Below are positions 1 to 7,414 of a stretch of DNA of 19,599 nucleotides, in pieces. The notes under the pieces were generated by a model. It was not told the origin of the DNA. It did no database searches and saw only the letters and a list, made by a program, of their open reading frames with translations. The position numbers and the translations under genes were made by a program. The DNA is from an uncultured Eubacteriales bacterium (GTDB lineage Bacteria; Bacillota; Clostridia; Oscillospirales; Acutalibacteraceae), in contig CABQAC010000010.1 of the NCBI GenBank assembly GCA_902462035.1, forward strand, positions 1 to 19,599, given 5' to 3'. The first letter of the stretch is position 1. Each line of letters begins with the position of its first letter.

Positions 1-458
1 AGCGCCAGCGCGGCGGCCAGCGGGGCGCCCAAAGTGCGGAACCACGGCACGGCGGTTCCGGACACCCGGTAAACCAAATAAAGCAGTCCGTTGACCGCCA
101 AATAGTCCAGCGCCAGGCAGAGAAGCTCCGAAGTACGGGGCAAAAAAAACGGTACCAAAATAAGCACCCAAAAGGCCGCCACCGAGCCGGTCACGTAAAG
201 CGACCAGGAAAAACTGCGGTTGATTACATAGTCTACCGCCAGCGTCACCGCCGCGGGCAGCGCCATAATGACCGTGGCAAGCAGAAGGGTCATCTGCTTT
301 TTTCGCTTCAGGTCAATTGTCTCGCGGCGCAACGGATAGGCCGGCTCCGCGCGGAGGGCTTCCTCCGGCCGGTTGGGATTGTACACCGCTGTCCCGCAAA
401 GCGGGCATTGTTTTTCCGACTGCCTCAGTTCCACGCCGCAATTCACGCAATAGGACAC
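1..458 (-). CDS. Zinc-ribbon membrane protein, DUF6320-like (partial, C-terminus off the left edge)
   Basis: The visible 152 codons start at a GTG (458-456) preceded by a strong AAAGGAGG site. Residues 1-25 form a short zinc ribbon with C4, C7, C18 and C21 in two CxxC knuckles. A charged linker follows, then at least three hydrophobic spans around residues 56-80, 84-107 and 112-132, so this is an integral membrane protein with a cytosolic zinc ribbon. From memory, the architecture matches the DUF6320 family of Clostridia, which often sits next to alcohol-acetyltransferase-like genes as it does here (23-bp gap after the acyltransferase stop). No function is established. It is probably the last visible gene of the minus-strand operon and may form a membrane partner of the two preceding enzymes. 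Family naming is by recognition only; the membrane and zinc-ribbon features are seen directly. Confidence 0.75.
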   Translation of the reverse strand, partial: MSYCVNCGVELRQSEKQCPLCGTAVYNPNRPEEALRAEPAYPLRRETIDLKRKKQMTLLLATVIMALPAAVTLAVDYVINRSFSWSLYVTGSVAAFWVLILVPFFLPRTSELLCLALDYLAVNGLLYLVYRVSGTAVPWFRTLGAPLAAALA

Positions 459-481
459 AGGGATTGCCTCCTTTCCAACGT

Positions 482-1768
482 TCAACCCAAGTTGCTTTCC
501 ACTTGCACCGGGATCCCCAGCTTGACCAAAGCGGTAAAAAAGCGGCGCTCGACATCCGCTTCCTCGATGTTGCGGGTAAAGGTCAGGCTGACCGTATCCC
601 GAAAACAGGCCGCTCCGGCGACGCCGGTATTATACCGCGGGGTTCCCAGCATAAAGTCGAACCGCTCGACGTAAGGTTCCATTTCCGGCGGAACGCGTAT
701 CACCCCAAGATTTGACAGAGTGCTGGAATACCGGCTTTCGCCATAAAGCCGGAACGCTGCGATTAGGCTAATGTTTTTAAGGAACAGCGGCACCACCCGC
801 ATTACAGGATTAAGTTCCGTGCTCAGGTTTTTGCACATGACGGCATTCAGGTATTTTTCCTTCAGGTTCATCCGCATAAAATGATGGACTTCGTCTACGA
901 TTTCCTCCAGCGTATATGCGCCGTATTTGGGCTCGATACCAGGGTTTAAAAACAGGGAAAAATTCCGAAGCGTTCTGGAAGGGTAATATTGGCGCATGTT
1001 GACCGGCACACTAACCTTCACGGGCAGTTCCAGCCGGCCGGCGCCCGCGTTTTGAAGATCCGCATAGCTTTGCAGCAGCACGGCGGCCAAAAATTCGGTG
1101 ACCGTCACGCCGTAAGACGCGGCCTTGGCAGAAAGCGCCTTGCGCGGGATCAGCCCGGTGATAATCCGGATTTCCTGCCGGGGAATCGGGGTGCCGCGAA
1201 AGTGGTAGGCGCGCGCTTCCTTGCGGTCCTTCAGCGCCCGGAAGGCGGCGTAGCGCCGGAAAGCGTCCTCCATCTCCTCCGGATCGGACGGCGCGCCGCA
1301 ATCCAGGACGCCGTCGGTTTTGGAAACCGTGACGCCGTATACCTCCGCAAGATATTCGGCGGTCAGCGTTTTGATAAAAGACAGCAAGCCGGTACCGTCG
1401 CAAACCACGTGGAAAACCTCCACCGCAATCCTTCTCTCAAAACAGCGGACCCGGAAGAGCTGGCTGCCTTCCTCTTTCCGGCCCAGTTTGCCGCAGGGAT
1501 TTGACACATCCTCCTGCACGTACGCCCGGTTGGGGTTGTAATCCAGGTAATACCAAAAAAAACCACGGCGTAGCCTGAGACGGAAGTTGGGGAACCGCTT
1601 GGTCACACGGTCCAGCGCCCGCTGCAGCGCGGGCGGGTCGACCTTTTGGGTCAGCGTGACCGAGATGCGGAAATTGGAGGACCACTGGGCGTTGTTGATA
1701 GCGGGGTAAATTTTTGCCGCGTTGTCCAGGCGGTACCAAGCGCCTCCGCGGCCGCGGACCGCGCTCAT
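482..1768 (-). CDS. Alcohol-acetyltransferase-like acyltransferase (condensation-domain superfamily)
   Basis: A 428-residue protein of the CoA-dependent acyltransferase / condensation-domain fold. The HHxxxDG active-site motif appears as FHVVCDG at residues 119-125: the second, catalytic His (H120) and the structural DG are kept, the first His is Phe. A later SNLGVIRVPPEM-type segment resembles the beta-strand that closes the channel in this superfamily. The expected reaction is transfer of an acyl group from a thioester to an alcohol or amine; the substrate cannot be read from sequence. It starts at an ATG overlapping the hydrolase stop by 4 bp (ATGA), so the two are translationally coupled. 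Similar proteins are annotated as alcohol acetyltransferase (AATase-like), but a wax-ester, lipid or polyketide-type acyl acceptor is equally possible. Confidence 0.8.
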   Translation of the reverse strand: MSAVRGRGGAWYRLDNAAKIYPAINNAQWSSNFRISVTLTQKVDPPALQRALDRVTKRFPNFRLRLRRGFFWYYLDYNPNRAYVQEDVSNPCGKLGRKEEGSQLFRVRCFERRIAVEVFHVVCDGTGLLSFIKTLTAEYLAEVYGVTVSKTDGVLDCGAPSDPEEMEDAFRRYAAFRALKDRKEARAYHFRGTPIPRQEIRIITGLIPRKALSAKAASYGVTVTEFLAAVLLQSYADLQNAGAGRLELPVKVSVPVNMRQYYPSRTLRNFSLFLNPGIEPKYGAYTLEEIVDEVHHFMRMNLKEKYLNAVMCKNLSTELNPVMRVVPLFLKNISLIAAFRLYGESRYSSTLSNLGVIRVPPEMEPYVERFDFMLGTPRYNTGVAGAACFRDTVSLTFTRNIEEADVERRFFTALVKLGIPVQVESNLG

Positions 1769-2682
1769 GGCCGAACGGCGGGATCCCCCGCCGGCACGCC
1801 GAGCGTCCTATGGAAAAAGGCGCTGATCTTTTCCATCGCTTCCTCTGATTCCGGCACGTTGAACAAATGCCAGACATGCCACATGCCTTCGAAGACCTCC
1901 ATCGTCACAGGCGCCCCTTGTTCTTCCATCCGCCGGGCTACCTTAACCGCGTCCCGCAGCAAAATCTCTTTTGTGCCCGCATGGATTAACGTAGGCGGGA
2001 ACGACTCGTCATAGGTCCCGAACACGGGGGAAATCAACGGATTTCTCAAATCTGCCCCGCCGTAAAAGCCGGCGCATTCGGTCAGGCTGTCGGTCCGCAG
2101 AATGGGATCCTCCGATTCGGAAACCAGTTCGGAGGCGCCGATTTCGGACAGATCCGCCCACGGGGAAAGGCACACCACCGCCCCCGGCACCCGCTGCCCT
2201 TTTTCCCGCAGCGCCAGCACCGTGGCGAGCGACAGCCCGCCGCCGGCGGAGTCGCCGATCAGGCCGATGCGCCGGGACGCAAGCCCCAGGTCGCACATAT
2301 AAAAATACGCGGCCAGCGCATCTTCCAGCGCCGCCGGAAAAGGGTATTCCGGCGCAAGGCGGTAAGCGCAGTAGTAAGTGTTTAGCCCTGTCGCCTTGGC
2401 AATGGACGCGGCAAGAGCCCGGCTGTACTGCAAACCGCCGGAGCAATAGGCCCCGCCGTGCAGGTAGAGCAGCGCAATCTCGTCCGGCGCACCGGCGGGC
2501 CGCACCCATTCGCTGCGCACCGGGCTTTTTTCATCCCGGTTGATGGTCAGCCCTTTGGGCAATGGCCTTACTTTGCTCAGCAAGGCAAGACCTTTTCGCT
2601 GTTCCTCGATGGTGCCGCCGGAAAACACCGGCTTTGCCCGCTGGATTGCCCGCCGCAGCGCTTCGCTTTTTTTGCTTGCCAT
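1765..2682 (-). CDS. Alpha/beta hydrolase, hormone-sensitive-lipase (HSL/esterase family IV) type
   Basis: A 305-residue cytoplasmic esterase-like enzyme. The oxyanion-hole motif HGG is at residues 75-77 and the nucleophile elbow GDSAGG at 143-148 (Ser145). The acid is probably E239 in the GTKEILLRD segment, and the His is H269 in GMWHVW. This is the full catalytic set of the HSL family, which cleaves short- to medium-chain acyl esters. I chose ATG 2682 because AAAGGGGGCGGGCGC lies just before it; the frame stays open upstream to 2781 but that stretch overlaps the methyltransferase end. It begins 13 bp after the rlmA-like stop and overlaps the acyltransferase by 4 bp. A hydrolase coupled to an acyltransferase suggests both act on the same acyl ester, or that the hydrolase edits or releases product (inference). 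Confidence 0.88.
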   Translation of the reverse strand: MASKKSEALRRAIQRAKPVFSGGTIEEQRKGLALLSKVRPLPKGLTINRDEKSPVRSEWVRPAGAPDEIALLYLHGGAYCSGGLQYSRALAASIAKATGLNTYYCAYRLAPEYPFPAALEDALAAYFYMCDLGLASRRIGLIGDSAGGGLSLATVLALREKGQRVPGAVVCLSPWADLSEIGASELVSESEDPILRTDSLTECAGFYGGADLRNPLISPVFGTYDESFPPTLIHAGTKEILLRDAVKVARRMEEQGAPVTMEVFEGMWHVWHLFNVPESEEAMEKISAFFHRTLGVPAGDPAVRP

Positions 2683-2695
2683 GCGCCCGCCCCCT

Positions 2696-3523
2696 TTATT
2701 TTTGATAGATATCCAGGATAAATTCAATTTCCGTACAGAGCGTTTCCCGCGCCAGCAGCTGCCGTGCCGCTTCCTGCCCACATCGGAAAGAATAAGGCGT
2801 CATCTGGAACAGCCGGGCAATTTCCACACGGTCGGTCAAGGTCAGCAAACCGGCAGTTTTTGTTTGGTCCACCCTGCGCAACGCCGTCTTTACACCCTGA
2901 CCGTCGTTTTCATACGGCGTATCGTACAGCGCCTGTTTTAGCCCATACAAATGCCGCCTGCCGGGCACCACCGACAGCAGCCAGCCGCCCGGGCGCAAAA
3001 CCCGGCTGACTTCCGCATCGCAGAAAGGCGCGAAAGCATGGACCGCCAAATCCACCGACCGGTCCGCCAGCGGAATGTCAAATACACTGGCAGCCACAAA
3101 CTGAATCGGGCTGGTGCGGCAAGCGGCCATCCGCACCCCGTGCTTGGAAATATCGAACCCCACCATCCGCGGCGCGCTCCCCAGCTTGGATAGGCAGTCG
3201 TACAGCCTGCGGGTATAGTACCCTTCTCCGCAGCAGCAGTCGGCGATCAGGGGCTCCGTTTGCCCCCGCAGAAGCCGGACGGCGGTGCGGTTGATTTCGT
3301 CAGACAAACACCGATAATGCCCCGCCTCCAAAAACGCGCGGCGCGCCCGCAGGCTCTGCGGGTCGTCTCCCGGGTTTGCGCTGTGCTTTTTTTGAGGCAG
3401 CAGCAGGTTCAAATAGCCGTTTGCCCCGCGGTCAAAGCTATGCCCCGCGCCGCATTGGGCGCATTTTTGTTCCAAATGGAGCGGCTGCCCGCACACGGGG
3501 CACCGAAGCGGTACAGGCTGCAT
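2696..3523 (-). CDS. rlmA: 23S rRNA (guanine-N1-)-methyltransferase, RlmA family
   Basis: A 275-residue SAM-dependent rRNA methyltransferase. An N-terminal zinc finger uses C8, C11, C21 and C24, followed by the family's GHSFDRGANGYLNLL block and an arginine-rich RARRAFL segment. The SAM motif I is DCCCGEGYY at 95-103, a variant of DxGCGEGYY. RlmA enzymes methylate N1 of G745 (RlmA-I, Gram-negative) or G748 (RlmA-II/TlrB, Gram-positive) in 23S helix 35; a Gram-positive host makes G748 more likely, where methylation can affect sensitivity to macrolides such as tylosin. I prefer ATG 3523 (GAAAGGG spaced 10 nt) over the in-frame GTG at 3532, which lies only 3 nt after that site. It follows rlmI by 60 bp. 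The position specificity is inference. Confidence 0.85.
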   Translation of the reverse strand: MQPVPLRCPVCGQPLHLEQKCAQCGAGHSFDRGANGYLNLLLPQKKHSANPGDDPQSLRARRAFLEAGHYRCLSDEINRTAVRLLRGQTEPLIADCCCGEGYYTRRLYDCLSKLGSAPRMVGFDISKHGVRMAACRTSPIQFVAASVFDIPLADRSVDLAVHAFAPFCDAEVSRVLRPGGWLLSVVPGRRHLYGLKQALYDTPYENDGQGVKTALRRVDQTKTAGLLTLTDRVEIARLFQMTPYSFRCGQEAARQLLARETLCTEIEFILDIYQK

Positions 3524-3583
3524 GTTCCACACGCCCTTTCTTGCGCTGGGCTTTTTTCCACATTGTTTGGCATACGGCTAATT

Positions 3584-4813
3584 TTATACAATTTGGAAAA
3601 GATAGAATTTCAGATAGTTGGTTTCAGGCACCGCCCAATCGATGGGATGATCGGGGGCCTGCTGGCGGGCCTCGATCTGCCGCAGGGAAACTTCCGCGTC
3701 CTGTGCCGCGGCGCGCAGCATCTGGCAAAAAAGCGGTTCGGTCATGAAATGCGAACAGGAACAGGTGGCAAGGTACCCGCCCCGGGGAAGCAGCTTCATA
3801 GCCCGCAAATTAATCTCCTTATACCCGCGCATGGCGCTTTCTACCGTTTGGCGGGACTTGGTAAACGCGGGCGGATCCAAAATAACCAGTCCGTACCCTT
3901 CCCCGCCGCGTTCTGCCAACGTGGGCAGCAGGTCGAACACATTGGCCTCCCGGACATGTACCCGCTCCTGCAAACCGTTGCGGGCGGCGTTTGCCCGTGC
4001 AAGCTCTACCGCCGCAGACGATATGTCCACCGCGTCTACCAACACAGCGCCGCCCATGGCGGCGTTCAAGGCAAAGGATCCGGTATGGGTAAAGCAATCC
4101 AGCACCCGTTTACCGGCGCTGATTCTGGCAACCGCCTGGCGGTTGTACTTTTGATCCAGGAAAAAACCGGTCTTTTGCCCTTCGGCAAAGTCCACGCCGT
4201 ACCGGACCTTGTTTTCCACGATTTCGGTCTGGGTAAAAGCCGGAACATCCTCGCCGGGCAGCGCGTAAAACCCCTTGTTCTGTTCCATTCCCTCTCGTTC
4301 CCGAATCGCCACGTCGTTGCGTTCATAAATGCCGGTAATCTTCTGCCCGTCCTCCCGCAGGATTTTTACCAGCAGCGGGAACAGCCGGTCTTTCACCCGC
4401 TCGATTCCTAAGGATAGCGTCTGGGTGACCAGGATTTCCCCAAACCGGTCCACCGTCAGCCCAGGAAAACGGTCCGCCTCCCCAAACACCAGCCGGCAGC
4501 AAGAAAGCTCCTGCGGCGCCATTACCGTTTTGCGGTATTCCCAGGCATAGCGCAGCCTGCGTTCGTAAAAAGCGTCGTCAAACCGGTCGTTGGCGCTGGT
4601 GGTCATCACACGAATCCGGATTTTGGACCGGGAATTGTAGAATCCAGTCCCCAAATACCGGCCGCGCACACTGACCGCATCGACCAGCCCGCCGTCGGCC
4701 GGTTCCCCCGTCAGTTGCCGGATCTCGGTATCGTAAATCCAGGGATGCCCCGCCCGCAGGCTTTCTTCCGCCTTGCGGGACACCGCCGCCTGGGGATATT
4801 GCCGCTGTTTCAA
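3584..4813 (-). CDS. rlmI: Class I SAM-dependent 23S rRNA methyltransferase, RlmI family (m5C)
   Basis: A 409-residue protein with an N-terminal PUA domain (about residues 5-85: HPWIYDTEI ... GRYLGTGFYN), an RlmI-typical linker with GEADRFPGLTVDRF at 111-124, and a Rossmann methyltransferase domain. SAM motif I is VLDCFTHTGSF around 237-247, motif IV is DPPAF at 313-317, and the catalytic-Cys region is CSCSH at 351-355. The E. coli homologue makes m5C1962 in 23S rRNA; that site is assumed here by family. The start is TTG 4813, preceded by GAAGGGAAGGGGC with good spacing; the frame is open further upstream, but those residues are not family-like and lack such a site. It heads the minus-strand cluster, so the downstream acyl-metabolism genes may share its transcript. 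Confidence 0.9.
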   Translation of the reverse strand: MKQRQYPQAAVSRKAEESLRAGHPWIYDTEIRQLTGEPADGGLVDAVSVRGRYLGTGFYNSRSKIRIRVMTTSANDRFDDAFYERRLRYAWEYRKTVMAPQELSCCRLVFGEADRFPGLTVDRFGEILVTQTLSLGIERVKDRLFPLLVKILREDGQKITGIYERNDVAIREREGMEQNKGFYALPGEDVPAFTQTEIVENKVRYGVDFAEGQKTGFFLDQKYNRQAVARISAGKRVLDCFTHTGSFALNAAMGGAVLVDAVDISSAAVELARANAARNGLQERVHVREANVFDLLPTLAERGGEGYGLVILDPPAFTKSRQTVESAMRGYKEINLRAMKLLPRGGYLATCSCSHFMTEPLFCQMLRAAAQDAEVSLRQIEARQQAPDHPIDWAVPETNYLKFYLFQIV

Positions 4814-4888
4814 GTTATGCCCCTTCCCTTCGCGCAAGGCCGGGGGACATTCCCCAGCTTGCCTTTGTGCTTCTATTTTACCGGTATT

Positions 4889-4894
4889 ATTATA
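4889..4894 (-). promoter_or_regulatory. Possible -10 element for the minus-strand rlmI operon
   Basis: A perfect TATAAT lies on the minus strand about 75 nt upstream of the rlmI TTG. No good -35 hexamer sits 16-18 bp upstream (the best is GATGTA), so this is a weak call resting on the -10 match and position. Confidence 0.35.
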
Positions 4895-4956
4895 AGATAG
4901 CAACCTTTTATTACATCCTTGTGAACGGCGCGCCCTTCCCTTCCCCCAGGATTTGG

Positions 4957-4985
4957 TTGACATCGCGTTCCGCAGCTATTAGAAT
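4957..4985 (+). promoter_or_regulatory. Sigma-A-type promoter of the murT-gatD-like operon
   Basis: A perfect -35 TTGACA (4957-4962), a 17-bp spacer and TAGAAT (4980-4985). The predicted transcript start near 4992 leaves a leader of about 185 nt before the murT-like GTG. This is one of the best promoter matches in the window. Confidence 0.8.
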
Positions 4986-5176
4986 AAAAACGATTTACAA
5001 TCGGTATCTCTTAACGCCGGCGGCCTGCCGCTGGGGATTGGCTCCATAAAAAAGGCTGTAGAAGTTTGGAAGAATGTCGAATATTTTCTTTCAATCGGAA
5101 TGATCTGCTGGTTCTTGCTTCCTATAACCTAAAACGGGCAGAACATTCCGGCCACAACGAAAGGATGGTCATAACA
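4986..5176 (+). other. Untranslated leader of the murT-like gene
   Basis: About 185 nt between the promoter and the chosen GTG. It holds a small GC hairpin around 5021-5036 and, near 5097-5151, two short complementary pairs (GGAAT/ATTCC and GTTCT/AGAAC) that could close a longer imperfect stem. No uORF with a convincing ribosome site and no recognised riboswitch was seen. The murT reading frame is open backwards to 5066, so part of this could encode an extra N-terminus, but those residues do not resemble MurT. Confidence 0.4.
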
Positions 5177-6553
5177 GTGGGCAAGTTTCGATTTTTCCTT
5201 GCGCTGCTGATCGGCAAGGCGCTCGAATGGGCGCTTCGGGTAGTCATCGGCCGCGGAACCAACAAGCCGGGGGATGTAATGCTAAAGATTTGTCCCGACG
5301 CGCTTAGCCGGTTCCAGCTGCCGGATCTGGTTATTTGCGTCACCGGCACCAACGGTAAAACCAGCACCTCCAACCTGGTGTCCCACCTGCTGCGCACCGC
5401 TGGGCTGCGGGTGGTCAACAATGCCAAGGGTTCCAACATGGCCCCCGGCCTGGTCACCGCGCTTGCTTCGGGCGCGGCCCTGAGCGGACGGGTCCGGGCG
5501 GATGCCGTGGTACTGGAGGTGGACGAACGCTCCTCCCAATTTATCTATCCGCGCCTTGTCCCGACCTATATCCTGTGCACCAACCTGTTTCGGGATTCCA
5601 TCAAGCGCAACGGCCACAGCGAATTTATCTTTGACAAGATCGAAAAATACCTGCCGCAGAATACCACCCTGCTGTTAAACGGAAACGACGCCATCTCCGG
5701 CATGCTGGGTGCGCAGACCAACAAGCGTGTCTTTTTTGCGGTGGACCGCACCGGGCAGAGCACCGAAACCTGTGTCAACAATGTATGCGACGCCATGAGC
5801 TGCCCCCAGTGCCACCGCCCTCTGCATTACGATTTTTATCATTACCATCACATCGGCCGGCCGCATTGCGGCTGCGGGTTCCAGCTGCCCCCGGCGGATT
5901 ACTATGCGGACGGCGTGGACTATGGCGCCGGAGCCTTTATTTTTCATGACAAGGACGGCGTCGAAGTCTCTCTCCCCTTTGCGGAGGGCAACCTGTTCAA
6001 TGTGTTTAATGTCACCGCGGCCGCGGCGGTTTGCCGCATGGCGGGGATTACGCTGCAACAAATTGCCGAAGGCGTCCGCTCTTTTTCCGCAACCATGGGC
6101 CGGTTCGAAGCCGAACAGGCCGGAAAAAGCCGCGTGGTGACGATGCTTTTTAAAAACCAGAACCCCATCTCCGGCTCTCAAAGCCTTGCCTATTTAAGCC
6201 ACTTGGCCGGAAACAAAGACGTGGTGCTGATTGTCACCGATTCCAAAGACCGGGTTCACGGGCACGAGGATATCTCCTGGCTGTATGATACCGATTTTGA
6301 GCCGCTGGCCGACCCGAGTGTCCGCAGGGTGGTTGTCGGCGGTTCCCGCTGTTACGACGTAGGGCTCCGCCTGGTGCTTGCCGGTGTCAGCCCCGAAAAA
6401 ATCGTGCTGTACCAAAGCTACGAAACGCTTAAGCAGCGGCTTTGCCAGGACATTGCGGGGGACGGCACCGTGGTCGTTTATTTTGAACTTTACGCCATGC
6501 CCATCGCCAAGGCGGTCCGGCAGGCGCTGGTGCAGGAGGCAGACGCGACGTGA
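5177..6553 (+). CDS. MurT-like Mur ligase (lipid II amidotransferase ligase subunit family), diverged
   Basis: A 458-residue Mur-ligase-family protein. A hydrophobic MurT-type N-terminus (GKFRFFLALLIGKAL) precedes the P-loop TGTNGKTS at 56-63, the Mg-site segment VLEVDERS and TNLFRD. A zinc ribbon (C209, C212, C231, C233) is inserted in the central domain, and the DUF1727-type C-terminal domain has EDISWLYDTDFE around 364-375. In MurT-GatD, MurT activates the D-Glu carboxylate of lipid II with ATP and uses ammonia from GatD to make D-isoglutamine. Several usual blocks are altered: the second zinc knuckle is CxC, and KNPAG and the NDxxADGRD region are replaced. I chose GTG 5177 because GKFRFF is where the family begins and AAAGGA lies 11 nt upstream; ATG 5165 is the alternative. 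It overlaps the next gene by 4 bp. Function may therefore differ from classical MurT. Confidence 0.85.
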   Translation: MGKFRFFLALLIGKALEWALRVVIGRGTNKPGDVMLKICPDALSRFQLPDLVICVTGTNGKTSTSNLVSHLLRTAGLRVVNNAKGSNMAPGLVTALASGAALSGRVRADAVVLEVDERSSQFIYPRLVPTYILCTNLFRDSIKRNGHSEFIFDKIEKYLPQNTTLLLNGNDAISGMLGAQTNKRVFFAVDRTGQSTETCVNNVCDAMSCPQCHRPLHYDFYHYHHIGRPHCGCGFQLPPADYYADGVDYGAGAFIFHDKDGVEVSLPFAEGNLFNVFNVTAAAAVCRMAGITLQQIAEGVRSFSATMGRFEAEQAGKSRVVTMLFKNQNPISGSQSLAYLSHLAGNKDVVLIVTDSKDRVHGHEDISWLYDTDFEPLADPSVRRVVVGGSRCYDVGLRLVLAGVSPEKIVLYQSYETLKQRLCQDIAGDGTVVVYFELYAMPIAKAVRQALVQEADAT

Positions 6554-7293
6554 GAAAGATTGTGATCGAAGTCTTGTACCCCGAATTCAACAACCTTTAT
6601 GGTGACCGCGGCAATCTGCTGTACCTAAAAAAGAAGCTGTCCGCCTGCTCCTGTACGGTGGAAGTGGTGGAAACCCACCTGGACGACGTTCCTGCTTTTG
6701 TCCGGGGGGATGTGGACATTCTGCTGATCGGCCCCTGCACCGAGCGGCAGCAGGAATGGCAGCTGGAAAAGCTGCTGCCTTACGGGGAATCCTTTGCCCG
6801 TAGGATGGAGGAAGACGGCGTCACCTTGGCCACCGGCAACGCATTCGAGCTATTTGGACAATATATTCAGCAGGAAAACGGCACAAAAATCCAGGCGCTG
6901 GGGATGTTCGGCTACCACGCCGAGCGGTTCGAAAGGCTCCGCTACAACGAGCTGTGCGTTGGCGACTACGGCGACCTGCAGGTTACCGGTTTTAAAAACC
7001 AGCTCAGCCACAGCTACGGCACGGTGGAACATCCTTTTCTGACCATGTCGGTAGGTTCCGGCCTAAATCCCGAAACGCCTTTCGAGGGCGTCCGCATCAA
7101 CCACTTTTATGCCACCTACCTATTGGGTCCGCTCCTCCCTTTAAATCCCGACTTCACCAACGAGCTGCTGCGCGGCCTGCTGGGCGAGGATTTTAAACCT
7201 TTGATGCTTCCCTTCGAGGATATTGCTTATGCTTGCCGTGTCAGCGAGCTGTTGTCTCCCGCCGCGAAAAAGAAATCGAAACGGCATGCATAA
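6550..7293 (+). CDS. GatD-like glutamine amidotransferase subunit lacking catalytic Cys and His (pseudo-glutaminase)
   Basis: A 247-residue class I glutamine-amidotransferase-fold protein coupled to the murT-like gene by a GTGA overlap. Family features are clear: an N-terminal EVLYPEFNNLYGDRGNLLYL block, and GPLLPLNP near the C-terminus. The nucleophile elbow, normally CGGYQ, reads TGNAFELFG, with Gly96 where Cys is expected; the catalytic His of the TYLHGP motif is Leu192 (TYLLGP). The GGGSDREQ loop reads GPCTERQQ, and ENHGGRTY reads KNQLSHSYG. Codons at both sites are unambiguous and the frame is intact, so this is not simple gene decay. It is unlikely to hydrolyse glutamine; it may be a structural or regulatory partner, or the ligase may use free ammonia or another nucleophile. 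The comparison uses the S. aureus GatD sequence recalled from memory. Confidence 0.85.
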   Translation: MRKIVIEVLYPEFNNLYGDRGNLLYLKKKLSACSCTVEVVETHLDDVPAFVRGDVDILLIGPCTERQQEWQLEKLLPYGESFARRMEEDGVTLATGNAFELFGQYIQQENGTKIQALGMFGYHAERFERLRYNELCVGDYGDLQVTGFKNQLSHSYGTVEHPFLTMSVGSGLNPETPFEGVRINHFYATYLLGPLLPLNPDFTNELLRGLLGEDFKPLMLPFEDIAYACRVSELLSPAAKKKSKRHA

Positions 7294-7301
7294 TGCTATA
7301 T

Positions 7302-7335
7302 AAAGCCCCGGCGTCCAGAAAGGCGCCGGGGCTTT
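7302..7335 (+). terminator. Terminator of the murT/gatD-like operon
   Basis: A perfect 12-bp GC-rich stem (7302-7313 with 7324-7335) and a 10-nt loop, 8 bp after the GatD-like stop. The run of Ts after the stem is short and interrupted, so termination may be incomplete. Confidence 0.75.
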
Positions 7336-7362
7336 GTTGATATTAATCACAAATTCTGCAGC

Positions 7363-7390
7363 GAGAATATTTTTCTGATAAAATATTCTC
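7363..7390. promoter_or_regulatory. Palindrome overlapping a candidate extended -10 upstream of the dockerin gene
   Basis: GAGAATATTTT (7363-7373) and its exact reverse complement (7380-7390) are separated by 6 nt. Inside it lies TGATAAAAT (7376-7384), an extended -10 (TGn plus TAAAAT) that would start transcription near 7391, about 24 nt before the next ATG. The -35 is poor. An 11-bp palindrome over a -10 suggests an operator; being AT-rich, it could instead be only a weak hairpin. Confidence 0.45.
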
Positions 7391-7414
7391 ATATCACGCA
7401 GAATAGGTGATCGG

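Noticed and set aside
3260..4411. Long plus-strand ORF (383 codons) opposite the two rRNA methyltransferase genes
   Set aside because: It is the antisense shadow of rlmA and rlmI; its protein is low-complexity in Arg/Gly/Pro/His with no family resemblance.
6850..7032. Frameshift as an explanation for the missing catalytic Cys of the GatD-like gene
   Set aside because: The surrounding residues (GVTLA before, FELFG after) keep the family pattern in the same frame, so it is substitution rather than a frameshift.
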